DNA of 18,914 nt, taken from contig JAIOPW010000161.1 in NCBI GenBank assembly GCA_021413665.1, positions 1 through 18,914 on the forward strand, read 5' to 3'. How positions within the stretch are numbered: the stretch's first letter is position 1; every line of letters begins with the position of its first letter. The notes under the pieces are model-generated. The model was not told the DNA's origin and made no database searches. It was given only the letters and a program-made list of their open reading frames with translations. Source of the DNA: Rhodocyclales bacterium (GTDB taxonomy: Bacteria; Pseudomonadota; Gammaproteobacteria; Burkholderiales; Rhodocyclaceae). Position numbers and translations under genes: made by a program. Below are positions 1 to 6,462 of the stretch, piece by piece.

Positions 1-34
1 CAGATCATCAAGCATTGATGACGGAAGGCGAGCG

Positions 35-517
35 ATGAGCAGGATGACCCCGGAAAAAGCTCGCGAGTTGCGCGATGAAAAGCGCGACGGCAAGACTCGC
101 CAGCGGCCCGCCGCCTTCGTTCCGCAGCCGGGTACGCGCAAACATCGGGAATTGCGCTTCGACCATCGCCATCCGGAACATGTCGAGGAAGCCCGCAAGC
201 TGCTCTCCGGGCTTGAAGGCATGGAGATCGACGATGGACTGGGACCCTACAGCTTGTCGATCTGGTACGAAATCAGCGACTACTCGCTGGAAGGGCTCGA
301 AGCCGCACTGGTGCGCCAGGGCTTCCACCTTGACGAAAGCGTCTACAGCAAGATGATGCGGACCGTCGTGTATTTCTGCGAGGAAACGCAGATGCGCAAC
401 ATGCGCGTCCCCGAGCGCCTGATCAAAAAATCGCACGAGGTCTATTCAAAAGCCTGGGAACACCATCCCCACGGCGACCACGACGAAACTCCGCCGGAGT
501 TGCGCCAGGAAAGGTAG
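35..517 (+). CDS. Conserved hypothetical protein, 160 aa
   Basis: I do not recognise a named family, so no function is assigned. The protein is soluble and highly charged. It has a basic N-terminus (about residues 1-40, rich in Arg and Lys), a mixed alpha/beta-looking centre (about 40-120), and a His- and acid-rich tail (HHPHGDHDE near 142-150) that might bind metal. There is no signal peptide or membrane segment. The ATG at 35 is preceded by GGAAGG with 6 nt spacing, which supports this start; an in-frame ATG at 44 is the alternative. The gene lies 26 bp upstream of the MoeB-like gene on the same strand and is probably co-transcribed with it. Codon use is high-GC like the rest of the window, and the frame is open throughout. 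The overlapping minus-strand reading frame is an antisense shadow. Confidence 0.75.
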   Translation: MSRMTPEKARELRDEKRDGKTRQRPAAFVPQPGTRKHRELRFDHRHPEHVEEARKLLSGLEGMEIDDGLGPYSLSIWYEISDYSLEGLEAALVRQGFHLDESVYSKMMRTVVYFCEETQMRNMRVPERLIKKSHEVYSKAWEHHPHGDHDETPPELRQER

Positions 518-543
518 TTTCGGGCCGCAATGGACTCCAATTC

Positions 544-1302
544 GTGACCGACGACCAGTTGCTGCGCTACAGCCGGCACATCCTGCTGCCGCAGATCGGC
601 ATCGAAGGGCAGGAAAACATCGTCACTGCGCGTGCCCTGGTCATCGGTGCGGGCGGCCTGGGTTCGCCCGCCGCCCTCTACCTCGCCTCGGCCGGGATCG
701 GTACGCTGGTGCTGGCCGACGGCGACACGGTGGACCTGACCAACCTGCAACGTCAGATACTCCACCGCACCGATGCGGTCGGCATGGCCAAGTCCGCGTC
801 CGGCAAACGCACGCTGGGTGAAATCAATCCGGAATGCAATGTCATCGCCTTGGCCGAACGCCTTTCCGGCGCACGCCTGGACGAGGAAGTGGCGCTGGCC
901 GACATCGTCCTCGACTGCTGCGACAACTTCGCCACGCGCCATGCAGTCAATCGCGCCTGTGTCAAATTCGCCAAGCCGCTGGTATCGGGTGCGGCGATCC
1001 GTTTCGACGGCCAGGTGGCGGTGTTCGATTCGCGCCAGGCCGACGCCCCCTGCTATCACTGCCTGTTTCCCGAAGCTCAGGATGTCGAGGAAGTGCGCTG
1101 CGCGGTGATGGGCGTCTTCGCGCCGCTGACGGGGATCATCGGCACGGTGCAAGCGGCCGAGGCCCTGAAACTGCTGATCGGCTGCGGCATCAGCCTTGCC
1201 GGACGCCTGCTGCTGCTTGACGGACTTGGCATGGAATGGCGCGAGATAAGAGTGCCGCGCGATCCGGGATGCGCGGTATGCGGAACTGAGAAAAAACAAT
1301 AA
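544..1302 (+). CDS. moeB: MoeB/HesA/ThiF-family sulfur-carrier adenylyltransferase
   Basis: E1-like enzyme that adenylates the C-terminal Gly-Gly of a small sulfur carrier (MoaD or ThiS) using ATP, in molybdopterin or thiamine synthesis in the cytosol. At 252 aa it has the usual MoeB length. Visible features are the family N-terminus DDQLLRYSRHILLPQIG, the nucleotide-binding GAGGLG at 35-40, the DxVDLTNLQRQ segment that follows, and two zinc CxxC pairs (C170/C173 and C243/C246). C186 sits at the place of the conserved MoeB/ThiF cysteine before the APLTGIIG helix. The start is GTG at 544, chosen because family alignment begins exactly there; the ribosome-binding site is weak. Sequence alone does not separate MoeB from ThiF or HesA. 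No moaD, moaE or thiS is nearby, so the carrier partner is unknown. Confidence 0.92.
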   Translation: MTDDQLLRYSRHILLPQIGIEGQENIVTARALVIGAGGLGSPAALYLASAGIGTLVLADGDTVDLTNLQRQILHRTDAVGMAKSASGKRTLGEINPECNVIALAERLSGARLDEEVALADIVLDCCDNFATRHAVNRACVKFAKPLVSGAAIRFDGQVAVFDSRQADAPCYHCLFPEAQDVEEVRCAVMGVFAPLTGIIGTVQAAEALKLLIGCGISLAGRLLLLDGLGMEWREIRVPRDPGCAVCGTEKKQ

Positions 1303-1306
1303 ACTC

Positions 1307-1376
1307 AGCCACAGAGATCACAGAGGAAGGCAAAGCACAATCGGTTTTCTCTGTGCCCTCTGTGTTCTCTGTGGCT
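1307..1376. repeat. Dispersed intergenic inverted repeat (CACAGAGA/TCTCTGTG type)
   Basis: A 70-bp imperfect inverted repeat fills most of the 92-bp gap between the convergent moeB-like gene and the minus-strand membrane-protein gene. The outer arms AGCCACAGAGA (1307-1317) and TCTCTGTGGCT (1366-1376) are perfectly complementary. The match continues inward with one mismatch through CACAGAGG/CCTCTGTG. Both arms are built from short CACAGAG units. On the minus strand one frame reads ATENTEGTEK, a string I know from spurious ORFs over this repeat in many environmental bacterial genomes. The hairpin may end transcription from both sides, but it has no clear T-tract. Confidence 0.8.
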
Positions 1377-1394
1377 AATGGTTTTGGGGGTTCA

Positions 1395-1802
1395 TCAGAA
1401 CAGCTGCCGGTGCCGGATCCGTCCCGGCGCATGGCTGAGCGCTACCGAAAAGGTCAGTACGAACCAAAACAGGGGCAGGCGCCCCTCCTGCCAGACTACC
1501 AGCAGCAGCACCAGCGCGATCTTGAGCAGCGTTCCCAGGCCCTTGGCCTGGCGGAAATAGAGCGGATTGGCCCAGGCGTCGAGGGCGATGATGCCCAGAC
1601 CCGAAACCAGCATCAGCATGCCCCACTGCTCCGCGCCGCCCGCACCCGCCAGCACCACGGCGGAAATTCCCGCCAGCCCGGCAATGTGGAAAATCCGCAG
1701 GATATTGATCAGCAGCCCGCGACCGGGAAAATCACGATGACCGTCATCGTCTTTCGGTTCACGCAAGGCGGGCTCGAATGCGAAAGTCGGCGCCGACGGC
1801 AC
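1395..1802 (-). CDS. Small integral membrane protein, 135 aa, function unknown
   Basis: I do not recognise the family. After a polar N-terminus of about 28 residues there are three or four hydrophobic stretches (about 30-52, 60-76, 90-104 and 108-123), followed by a basic tail (HAPGRIRHRQLF). A polytopic inner-membrane protein is therefore likely. The best start, ATG at 1802, lies inside ribD and gives a 44-bp overlap. No ATG or GTG in this frame lies between there and the first hydrophobic segment, so the overlap is probably real and implies translational coupling to ribD. It would be the last gene of the glyA-nrdR-ribD transcription unit. Two other reading frames over the same DNA lack membrane character and are taken as shadows. 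A role in riboflavin metabolism is not supported by any motif. Confidence 0.65.
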   Translation of the reverse strand: MPSAPTFAFEPALREPKDDDGHRDFPGRGLLINILRIFHIAGLAGISAVVLAGAGGAEQWGMLMLVSGLGIIALDAWANPLYFRQAKGLGTLLKIALVLLLVVWQEGRLPLFWFVLTFSVALSHAPGRIRHRQLF

Positions 1803-2853
1803 GGCGTTCGATGATGTTCAGCCGCATCACGCCGGCCAGATCGGCCAGTTCCGCGAGGCCGAACATGCCGCGCGCAGCATCGCCGATAAGGATCGGTGCC
1901 TGGTAGATCAACAGTTCGTCAACGCAGCCTTCGCGCAGCAGCGAACCATTCAGGCGCGTGCCGGCTTCGGCCAATACTTCGTTGATGCCGCGCCGGCCGA
2001 GTTCCCGCAGCAGACCGGGAAGATCGACTTTTCCCTGCGCGTTCGGCAGCAGCACGATCTCGGCGCCGCGAACACGCAAGGCCGCACCACGTTCATTGTC
2101 CCGCGCCGCGGCGATCAGGACGTTGCTGCCGTCCAGCACCGCCGCATCGGGCGGCATTTCGAGGCGGCTGTCGATCACCACCCGGAGCGGCTGTCGCGTG
2201 GTTTGCACCTCGCGCACCGTGAGCCGCGGATTGTCGTCCTTGACGGTGCCGATACCTGTCAGCACGGCGCAGGATCGCGCACGCCAGGCGTGGGCGTCGC
2301 GCCTGGCGTCAGGGCCGGTGATCCACTGCGAGACGCCGTTGTTGAGCGCGGTCTTGCCGTCGAGGCTGGCAGCGACCTTGAGCCGCAGCCAGGGCCGGCC
2401 GCGCGTCATGCGTGAAACGAAGCCGATGTTGAGTTCATTGGCCTCGCCGGCGAGCAACCCGACGGTGACGTCCATGCCGGCCGCCGTCAGCTTCGCCAGG
2501 CCCCGCCCCGCCACCAGCGGATTCGGATCCTGCATCGCCGCCACGACGCGTGCTACGCCTGCGTCAATCAGCGCTTCTGCACAGGGCGGGGTACGGCCGA
2601 AATGGCTGCACGGTTCCAGCGTGACATAGGCCGTCGCACCTTTCGCCGCATCTCCAGCGCCGACTATCGCGCTCAGCGCAACGGCTTCGGCATGCGGCAG
2701 GCCGGCCCCTTCGTGCCAGCCCTCGCCGATGACCCGGCCGTCACGGACCATGACGCAGCCGACACGCGGATTGGGAGAAGTGCAGTAGAGGCCGCGCCGC
2801 GCCAATTGCAAAGCGCGCGCCATGAAAGCGTGGTCGGCGGCGGAAAAGCTCAT
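1759..2853 (-). CDS. ribD: Riboflavin biosynthesis protein RibD (deaminase/reductase)
   Basis: Bifunctional cytosolic enzyme for two steps of riboflavin synthesis: deamination of the GTP-derived pyrimidine and NADPH-dependent reduction of its ribose chain. Of its 364 aa, residues 1-145 are the cytidine-deaminase-like zinc domain, with H54-A-E56 and P81-C82 ... C91 (EPCSHFGRTPPC). The rest, from about 147, is the RibD_C reductase domain (RLKVAASLDGKTA, QWITGPDARRDAH, VDELLIYQAPILIG). I chose ATG at 2853 because the family N-terminus aligns there. A TTG at 2877, directly after the nrdR stop, would add eight residues. The gene follows nrdR closely, a common proteobacterial order, although ribE and ribBA are not in the window. 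All catalytic zinc ligands are present. Confidence 0.96.
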   Translation of the reverse strand: MSFSAADHAFMARALQLARRGLYCTSPNPRVGCVMVRDGRVIGEGWHEGAGLPHAEAVALSAIVGAGDAAKGATAYVTLEPCSHFGRTPPCAEALIDAGVARVVAAMQDPNPLVAGRGLAKLTAAGMDVTVGLLAGEANELNIGFVSRMTRGRPWLRLKVAASLDGKTALNNGVSQWITGPDARRDAHAWRARSCAVLTGIGTVKDDNPRLTVREVQTTRQPLRVVIDSRLEMPPDAAVLDGSNVLIAAARDNERGAALRVRGAEIVLLPNAQGKVDLPGLLRELGRRGINEVLAEAGTRLNGSLLREGCVDELLIYQAPILIGDAARGMFGLAELADLAGVMRLNIIERRAVGADFRIRARLA

Positions 2854-2877
2854 GCGGCGATCATCTGCCGCGGCCAA

Positions 2878-3351
2878 TCACGATTTCGCCCGGGGTTGCC
2901 GCGGCTTCTTGATCTCGCGGATGGCGTCGGAAAACTCATCGACGTCCTCAAAGTTGCGGTACACCGAAGCAAAGCGGATGTAGGCGACCTTGTCGAGCCT
3001 CTTCAGTTCGCGCATTACCAGTTCACCGATGCGGTCCGAGGCCACCTCGCGCAGCGCCAGTTGCACCAGCTTTTCCTCGATGCGGTCCAGCGCCAGGTCG
3101 ATGCTTTCGGTGGTAACCGGACGCTTGCGCATGGCCAGCATCATGCTGGCCTTGAGCTTGTCGCGGTCATAGTCGGTACGGCTGCCGTTCTTCTTCACCA
3201 CCTGCGGCAGATTCAGTTCGACGCGCTCGTAGGTGGTGAAGCGCTTGTCGCAGGCCAGGCAGCGACGGCGACGGCGCACGGTGTCGCCGTCTTCGTTCTC
3301 CCGGGTATCGACTACCTGGGTGTTGGGCTCAGCGCAGTAAGGACATTTCAT
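2878..3351 (-). CDS. nrdR: Transcriptional repressor NrdR
   Basis: Nucleotide-sensing repressor of ribonucleotide reductase genes; known family members bind NrdR boxes when loaded with dATP/ATP. The 157-aa protein has the complete family layout. The N-terminal zinc ribbon uses C3, C6, C31 and C34 (MKCPYC and CLACDKRFTTYER), and the ATP-cone covers about residues 49-139 (VVKKNGSRTDYDRDKL, then RFASVYRNFEDVDEF). The ATG at 3351 is preceded by GGAG with 6 nt spacing. The gene starts 26 bp after glyA and ends next to ribD, so the three are probably co-transcribed from the glyA promoter. I see no NrdR box and no nrd gene in this window, so its targets lie elsewhere. Confidence 0.97.
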   Translation of the reverse strand: MKCPYCAEPNTQVVDTRENEDGDTVRRRRRCLACDKRFTTYERVELNLPQVVKKNGSRTDYDRDKLKASMMLAMRKRPVTTESIDLALDRIEEKLVQLALREVASDRIGELVMRELKRLDKVAYIRFASVYRNFEDVDEFSDAIREIKKPRQPRAKS

Positions 3352-3377
3352 GAACTGCTCCGCCGCTGGCGATCAGA

Positions 3378-4622
3378 TCAACCGTAAACCGGGAACTTCT
3401 TGCACATGGCCGACACTTCGCCGCGCACCCGCGTCAGCACGGCTTCGTCGTTTGGCGCGTCGAGCACGTCGGCGATCAGGTTGGCGACCTGCTCGGCCTC
3501 GATTTCGGTGAAGCCGCGCGTGGTCATCGCCGGCGTGCCTAGGCGAATGCCGGAAGTGACGAAGGGCTTTTGCGGATCATTCGGGATCGCGTTCTTGTTG
3601 ACCGTGAGGTGGGCGCGGCCCAACGCAGCTTCGGCGTCCTTGCCGGTGATGTTCTTGGCCTGCAGGTCGACCAGGAAAACATGCGACTCGGTACGCCCGG
3701 AGACGATGCGCAGGCCGCGACTCTTCAGCACCTTGGCCATCACCTGGGCGTTGTCGATCACCTGCTCCTGGTAGTTACGAAACTCGGGCGTCATGGCTTC
3801 CTTGAATGCCACGGCCTTGGCCGCGATGACGTGCTCCAGCGGGCCGCCCTGCAAGCCGGGAAAGATCGCCGAGTTGATTGCCTTTTCGTGCTCGGCCTTC
3901 ATCAGGATCAGGCCACCGCGCGGGCCGCGCAGGGTCTTGTGGGTGGTCGACGTCACCACGTCGGCATGCGGCACCGGGTTGGGGTAGAAGCCGGCGGCGA
4001 CGAGGCCGGCGTAGTGAGCCATGTCCACCATGAAAATGGCGCCGACCGCCTTGGCCACCTTGGCGAAGCGCTCGAAATCGATCTTCAGCGCGTAGGCCGA
4101 AGCGCCGGCAATGATCAGCTTCGGCTTGTGCTCGTGCGCCAGCCTTTCCATCTCCACGTAGTCGATTTCTTCGTTCTCATCCAGCCCGTAGGGCACTATG
4201 TTGAACCACTTGCCACTGATGTTGAGCGGCATGCCGTGAGTCAGGTGGCCACCCATCGACAAATTCATGCCGAGAATCGTGTCGCCCGGCTTGAGGAAGG
4301 CAAAGAACACCGCCTGGTTGGCCTGCGAACCGGAATGCGGCTGGACGTTGGCGCAATCGGCACCGAACAGCTTCTTGGCGCGATCGATCGCAAGTTGCTC
4401 GGCCACATCGACATGTTCGCAGCCGCCGTAATAGCGCTTGCCGGGATAGCCCTCGGCGTATTTGTTGGTCAGTTGCGAGCCTTGCGCTTCCATCACGGGC
4501 CACGAGACGTAGTTCTCGGAAGCGATCAGCTCAATGTGATCTTCCTGGCGGCGGTTTTCATTCTCGATGGCGGCCCAAAGCTCGGGATCGCTCTTGGCGA
4601 GGGTGTTCTGCTTGGCAAACAT
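3378..4622 (-). CDS. glyA: Serine hydroxymethyltransferase
   Basis: PLP enzyme converting serine and tetrahydrofolate to glycine and methylene-tetrahydrofolate in the cytosol, the main one-carbon source. It is 414 aa, the normal length. The PLP lysine is K229 in TSTTHKTLRGPRGG, the same number as in E. coli GlyA, which supports the ATG at 4622. Other hallmarks are IELIASENY, NKYAEGYPGKRYYGG, NVQPHSGSQAN, the PLP-contacting MVDMAHYAG, and SGIRLGTPAMTTRG near the C-terminus. A longer frame from ATG 4664 would add 14 residues, but it starts upstream of the transcription start predicted from the promoter at 4655-4683. It is first in a glyA-nrdR-ribD-membrane protein unit. Confidence 0.97.
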   Translation of the reverse strand: MFAKQNTLAKSDPELWAAIENENRRQEDHIELIASENYVSWPVMEAQGSQLTNKYAEGYPGKRYYGGCEHVDVAEQLAIDRAKKLFGADCANVQPHSGSQANQAVFFAFLKPGDTILGMNLSMGGHLTHGMPLNISGKWFNIVPYGLDENEEIDYVEMERLAHEHKPKLIIAGASAYALKIDFERFAKVAKAVGAIFMVDMAHYAGLVAAGFYPNPVPHADVVTSTTHKTLRGPRGGLILMKAEHEKAINSAIFPGLQGGPLEHVIAAKAVAFKEAMTPEFRNYQEQVIDNAQVMAKVLKSRGLRIVSGRTESHVFLVDLQAKNITGKDAEAALGRAHLTVNKNAIPNDPQKPFVTSGIRLGTPAMTTRGFTEIEAEQVANLIADVLDAPNDEAVLTRVRGEVSAMCKKFPVYG

Positions 4623-4654
4623 GGCGGAATCCGTAGATGGATGGGAATCGTTGG

Positions 4655-4683
4655 ATTTTAGCATCCGGCCCCCACCATCCCAA
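4655..4683 (-). promoter_or_regulatory. Predicted sigma-70 promoter of glyA
   Basis: On the minus strand TTGGGA (4683-4678) is followed by a 17-nt spacer and TAAAAT (4660-4655). These match the sigma-70 consensus at 4 of 6 and 5 of 6 positions. The start would fall near 4648, giving a leader of about 26 nt before the ATG at 4622. This separates glyA transcription from the GntR-phosphatase pair upstream and argues against the longer glyA frame. Confidence 0.55.
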
Positions 4684-4704
4684 ATTCGGCTGCCAATCCC
4701 CCGG

Positions 4705-5349
4705 CTATTCCAGTACCTCGTCGAGCGCCCGATTCAGGTGGCCGCACTCAGCCCATGAAACCAGCCGCCAGCCATCCCCGCTGTGTTCCAGCCAGTTGAA
4801 CGCCGCATTCGGCAACTGAAAATCGCGCGGCGCATCCAGCGCCCGGCCGGTGGCGGCGCGAAAGACGATGTCGAGGACGCCGCCATGCGTAAACGCCAGC
4901 ACGCTCTGGCCGGGATGTCTTTCCGCCAACGCGCCGAGCCCCGCCATGACTCGCCCCCGAAAAGTAATCAGGGATTCCCCGTTTTCGTAGTCATAGTCGG
5001 GTGTCCGCGCGCGGTGGTGATGGAATACGTCCGGGCGTTGCACGCTGGCCTCCTGCGAGGTGATGCCCTGCAGCACGCCAAAGTGGCGTTCGCGCAAAGT
5101 CGGCGCTGGCGACACGGCGATTGCGAGGTCCGCCGTGGCGATCAATGCCGTGTGCCAGGCACGCAGCAAGTCGCTGCTGTATGCCGCCGCAAAGGAATGT
5201 TCCGACAAACCCCGCCGCAGCTCGCGGGCCTGCGCCTCACCCGCCGCGTTGAGATCAATGTCAATGTGCCCCTGGATGCGCTTCTCGCCGTTCCAGTCGG
5301 TCTCGCCATGCCGAATGAGGCAGAAGCGGGTGATGTGTGCTGAGGTCAT
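4705..5349 (-). CDS. Histidine phosphatase family protein (phosphoglycerate-mutase-like)
   Basis: Branch-1 histidine phosphatase of 214 aa that forms a phospho-histidine intermediate. The signature LIRHGETDWN places the nucleophile at H14 with R13. R63 in the SSDLLRAWHTA segment, E87 in LRERHFG and H155 in FTHGG complete the expected catalytic set, so the enzyme should be active. The family includes alpha-ribazole phosphatase (CobC), GpmB-like phosphatases and several metabolite phosphatases, and the substrate cannot be read from sequence. No cobalamin gene is nearby, so I do not call it cobC. The ATG at 5349 lies 10 bp after the stop of the GntR gene, so the two are likely co-transcribed and this gene may respond to the same effector. 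The ribosome-binding site is weak. The protein has no signal peptide and should be cytosolic. Confidence 0.9.
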   Translation of the reverse strand: MTSAHITRFCLIRHGETDWNGEKRIQGHIDIDLNAAGEAQARELRRGLSEHSFAAAYSSDLLRAWHTALIATADLAIAVSPAPTLRERHFGVLQGITSQEASVQRPDVFHHHRARTPDYDYENGESLITFRGRVMAGLGALAERHPGQSVLAFTHGGVLDIVFRAATGRALDAPRDFQLPNAAFNWLEHSGDGWRLVSWAECGHLNRALDEVLE

Positions 5350-5359
5350 GCCCCGGATT

Positions 5360-6091
5360 CTAGGGCTTGTGGCGGGCGTCGCTGCGCAACATGCGGGAAA
5401 GGTTCTGGCGCACGAAACCGATATGGTCGGCCGCAGCGACCAGCGCCCGTCCGGCGTCCCCCTGCTCGATGGCCAGCCACACCGCGCGATGCTGATCGAG
5501 CAATTGTTCCTTCGCTGCGGGAACCTGCATCAGTTCGCTCAGATTGCGGCGAAGATTGTCACGCAGCAAGCGCAGCAAGCTTGCGGTCAAATGGCCGACG
5601 ATGACATTGTGCGCGGCTTCGGCGATCGCCTGGTGGAACGCCAGATCGCTATCGACTTGGGCATCGAGGTCGCCGCCGGCAAAGGCCGCTTCAAGCAGTG
5701 CCAGGCTCTGGCGGACGCGCTCGCGATCGGCGACCGTGGCCCGATGGGCGGCACATTCGGCGGCCCGGCCTTCGAGCATATGGCGGAACTCCAGCAAGTC
5801 CTCGTGGACCGCCGGATGGTCACGCAGGATTTCCTCCCACGGATTGGCGAAGCCGGCGTCAAGTCGATCGGTAACGAATGTCCCGCCACCTTGCCGACTC
5901 TCCAGCAAACCACGCGCCGCCAACTTGTGAATCGCCTCACGCAAGGAAGCGCGCGAAACGCCTAATTGCGCCGATAGTTCGCGCTCCGATGGCAGACGAT
6001 CGCCGGGCTTCAAACCGCCTTCAAGCACCCGTTGTTCAATCTCCCGCGCGACCACGTCCGCAAGCCGTGGCGCCGTCATCTTCGTATCCAT
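5360..6091 (-). CDS. GntR-family regulator, FadR subfamily (LldR/PdhR-like)
   Basis: DNA-binding regulator of 243 aa. The N-terminal winged helix (about 6-73) has the GntR signature PGDRLPSERELSAQLGVSRA followed by LREAIHKL and the wing GGGTFV. The C-terminal FCD ligand domain (about 95-225) carries a plausible metal/effector set, D149, H153, H201 and H223. The nearest relatives I know are LldR (lactate) and PdhR (pyruvate), so a small 2-hydroxy- or 2-oxo-acid effector is likely; this is inference. It diverges from the TRAP operon, and two TGGTCTGACCA sites fit the FadR-family consensus TGGTNNNACCA. The start is ambiguous: ATG 6091 is used, ATG 6079 is possible, and the longest frame (ATG 6127) would begin upstream of the predicted promoter elements. 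Confidence 0.92.
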   Translation of the reverse strand: MDTKMTAPRLADVVAREIEQRVLEGGLKPGDRLPSERELSAQLGVSRASLREAIHKLAARGLLESRQGGGTFVTDRLDAGFANPWEEILRDHPAVHEDLLEFRHMLEGRAAECAAHRATVADRERVRQSLALLEAAFAGGDLDAQVDSDLAFHQAIAEAAHNVIVGHLTASLLRLLRDNLRRNLSELMQVPAAKEQLLDQHRAVWLAIEQGDAGRALVAAADHIGFVRQNLSRMLRSDARHKP

Positions 6092-6097
6092 ACATGT

Positions 6098-6127
6098 ACT
6101 ATAGCACTGGTCTGACCAATCAATCAA
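6098..6127 (-). promoter_or_regulatory. Predicted promoter of the GntR gene, overlapping operator 1
   Basis: On the minus strand TTGATT (6127-6122), an 18-nt spacer and TATAGT (6103-6098) match the sigma-70 hexamers at 4 of 6 and 5 of 6 positions. Operator 1 (6108-6118) lies entirely in the spacer, so bound GntR protein would block its own gene. The expected transcription start falls at about 6090-6092, at or beside the ATG at 6091, so the mRNA may have almost no leader. Confidence 0.5.
6108..6118. promoter_or_regulatory. GntR/FadR-type operator 1
   Basis: TGGTCTGACCA is an inverted repeat (TGGT-CTG-ACCA) that fits the FadR-subfamily pattern TGGTNNNACCA. It lies between the -35 and -10 elements of the GntR gene. 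An identical 11-mer occurs at 6205-6215, and the centres are 97 bp apart. That these sites belong to the adjacent regulator is inferred from position and family consensus. Confidence 0.8.
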
Positions 6128-6164
6128 CTGAAGGAATATCTTCAGAGCAAAAGTTTCAGGCCCA

Positions 6165-6193
6165 TTGACAATGCTTATTCAGGTCTTTAATAT
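6165..6193 (+). promoter_or_regulatory. Predicted sigma-70 promoter of the TRAP operon
   Basis: A perfect TTGACA (6165-6170), a 17-nt spacer and TAATAT (6188-6193, 4 of 6) form the strongest promoter-like sequence in this intergenic region. Transcription would begin near 6200, just before operator 2, which is a repressor arrangement. The resulting leader to the first gene at 6463 is about 260 nt. Confidence 0.6.
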
Positions 6194-6204
6194 TCGCCAC
6201 TCAC

Positions 6205-6215
6205 TGGTCTGACCA
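6205..6215. promoter_or_regulatory. GntR/FadR-type operator 2
   Basis: Second exact copy of TGGTCTGACCA, with flanks CAC on the left and CTG on the right. It covers about +5 to +16 of the predicted TRAP transcript, where a bound repressor would stop initiation. Together with operator 1 it could support DNA looping or independent repression of both divergent units. Confidence 0.8.
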
Positions 6216-6462
6216 CTGACCCAATTGTTGAAATTCCCAACCAGATGAAGACCAATCGCAGTCTTGGCGATCCCCGGCAAAATGTGTGCGCGGCCACGGA
6301 GAAGTGCTTTGATCAGCAATTGTTTGAGCGCTTTGCCCACCTGGACTTCAGCTTCGTTGGCAGGCGTCAGGTTAATATGCCTCCACTCGAAAATACTTGC
6401 ACCAAGACAATAAACGCACTGCGCGCCCGGCGCGACAGTTGCGCAACTCCGGAGGACCGCGC
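6216..6462 (+). other. Long leader region upstream of the TRAP operon
   Basis: About 250 bases with no convincing gene. It contains a 73-codon open frame (6245-6466) whose stop overlaps the first TRAP start codon as ATGA. That frame has no ribosome-binding site and an unconvincing composition, so I do not call it. Just before the GGAGG at 6451-6455 there are two palindromes, CGCGCCCGGCGCG (about 6423-6435) and AGTTGCGCAACT (6437-6448). They could fold near the ribosome-binding site, although the loops are short. Confidence 0.4.

Noticed and set aside
1..18. Possible last codons of an upstream gene (QIIKH then TGA)
   Set aside because: Only five codons are visible, too little to support a gene call.
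442..1299. 285-codon minus-strand open frame over the MoeB-like gene
   Set aside because: Antisense shadow; the plus strand has the catalytic and zinc motifs.
1353..1814. 153-codon plus-strand open frame opposite the small membrane protein
   Set aside because: Starts inside the dispersed repeat, is rich in Q and R, and lies opposite a frame with convincing membrane segments.
3570..4661. 363-codon plus-strand open frame over glyA
   Set aside because: Antisense shadow of a fully conserved gene; no motif or ribosome-binding site.
4623..4664. 14-residue N-terminal extension of glyA
   Set aside because: It would begin upstream of the predicted transcription start. The shorter form gives the PLP lysine the same number (229) as in E. 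coli.
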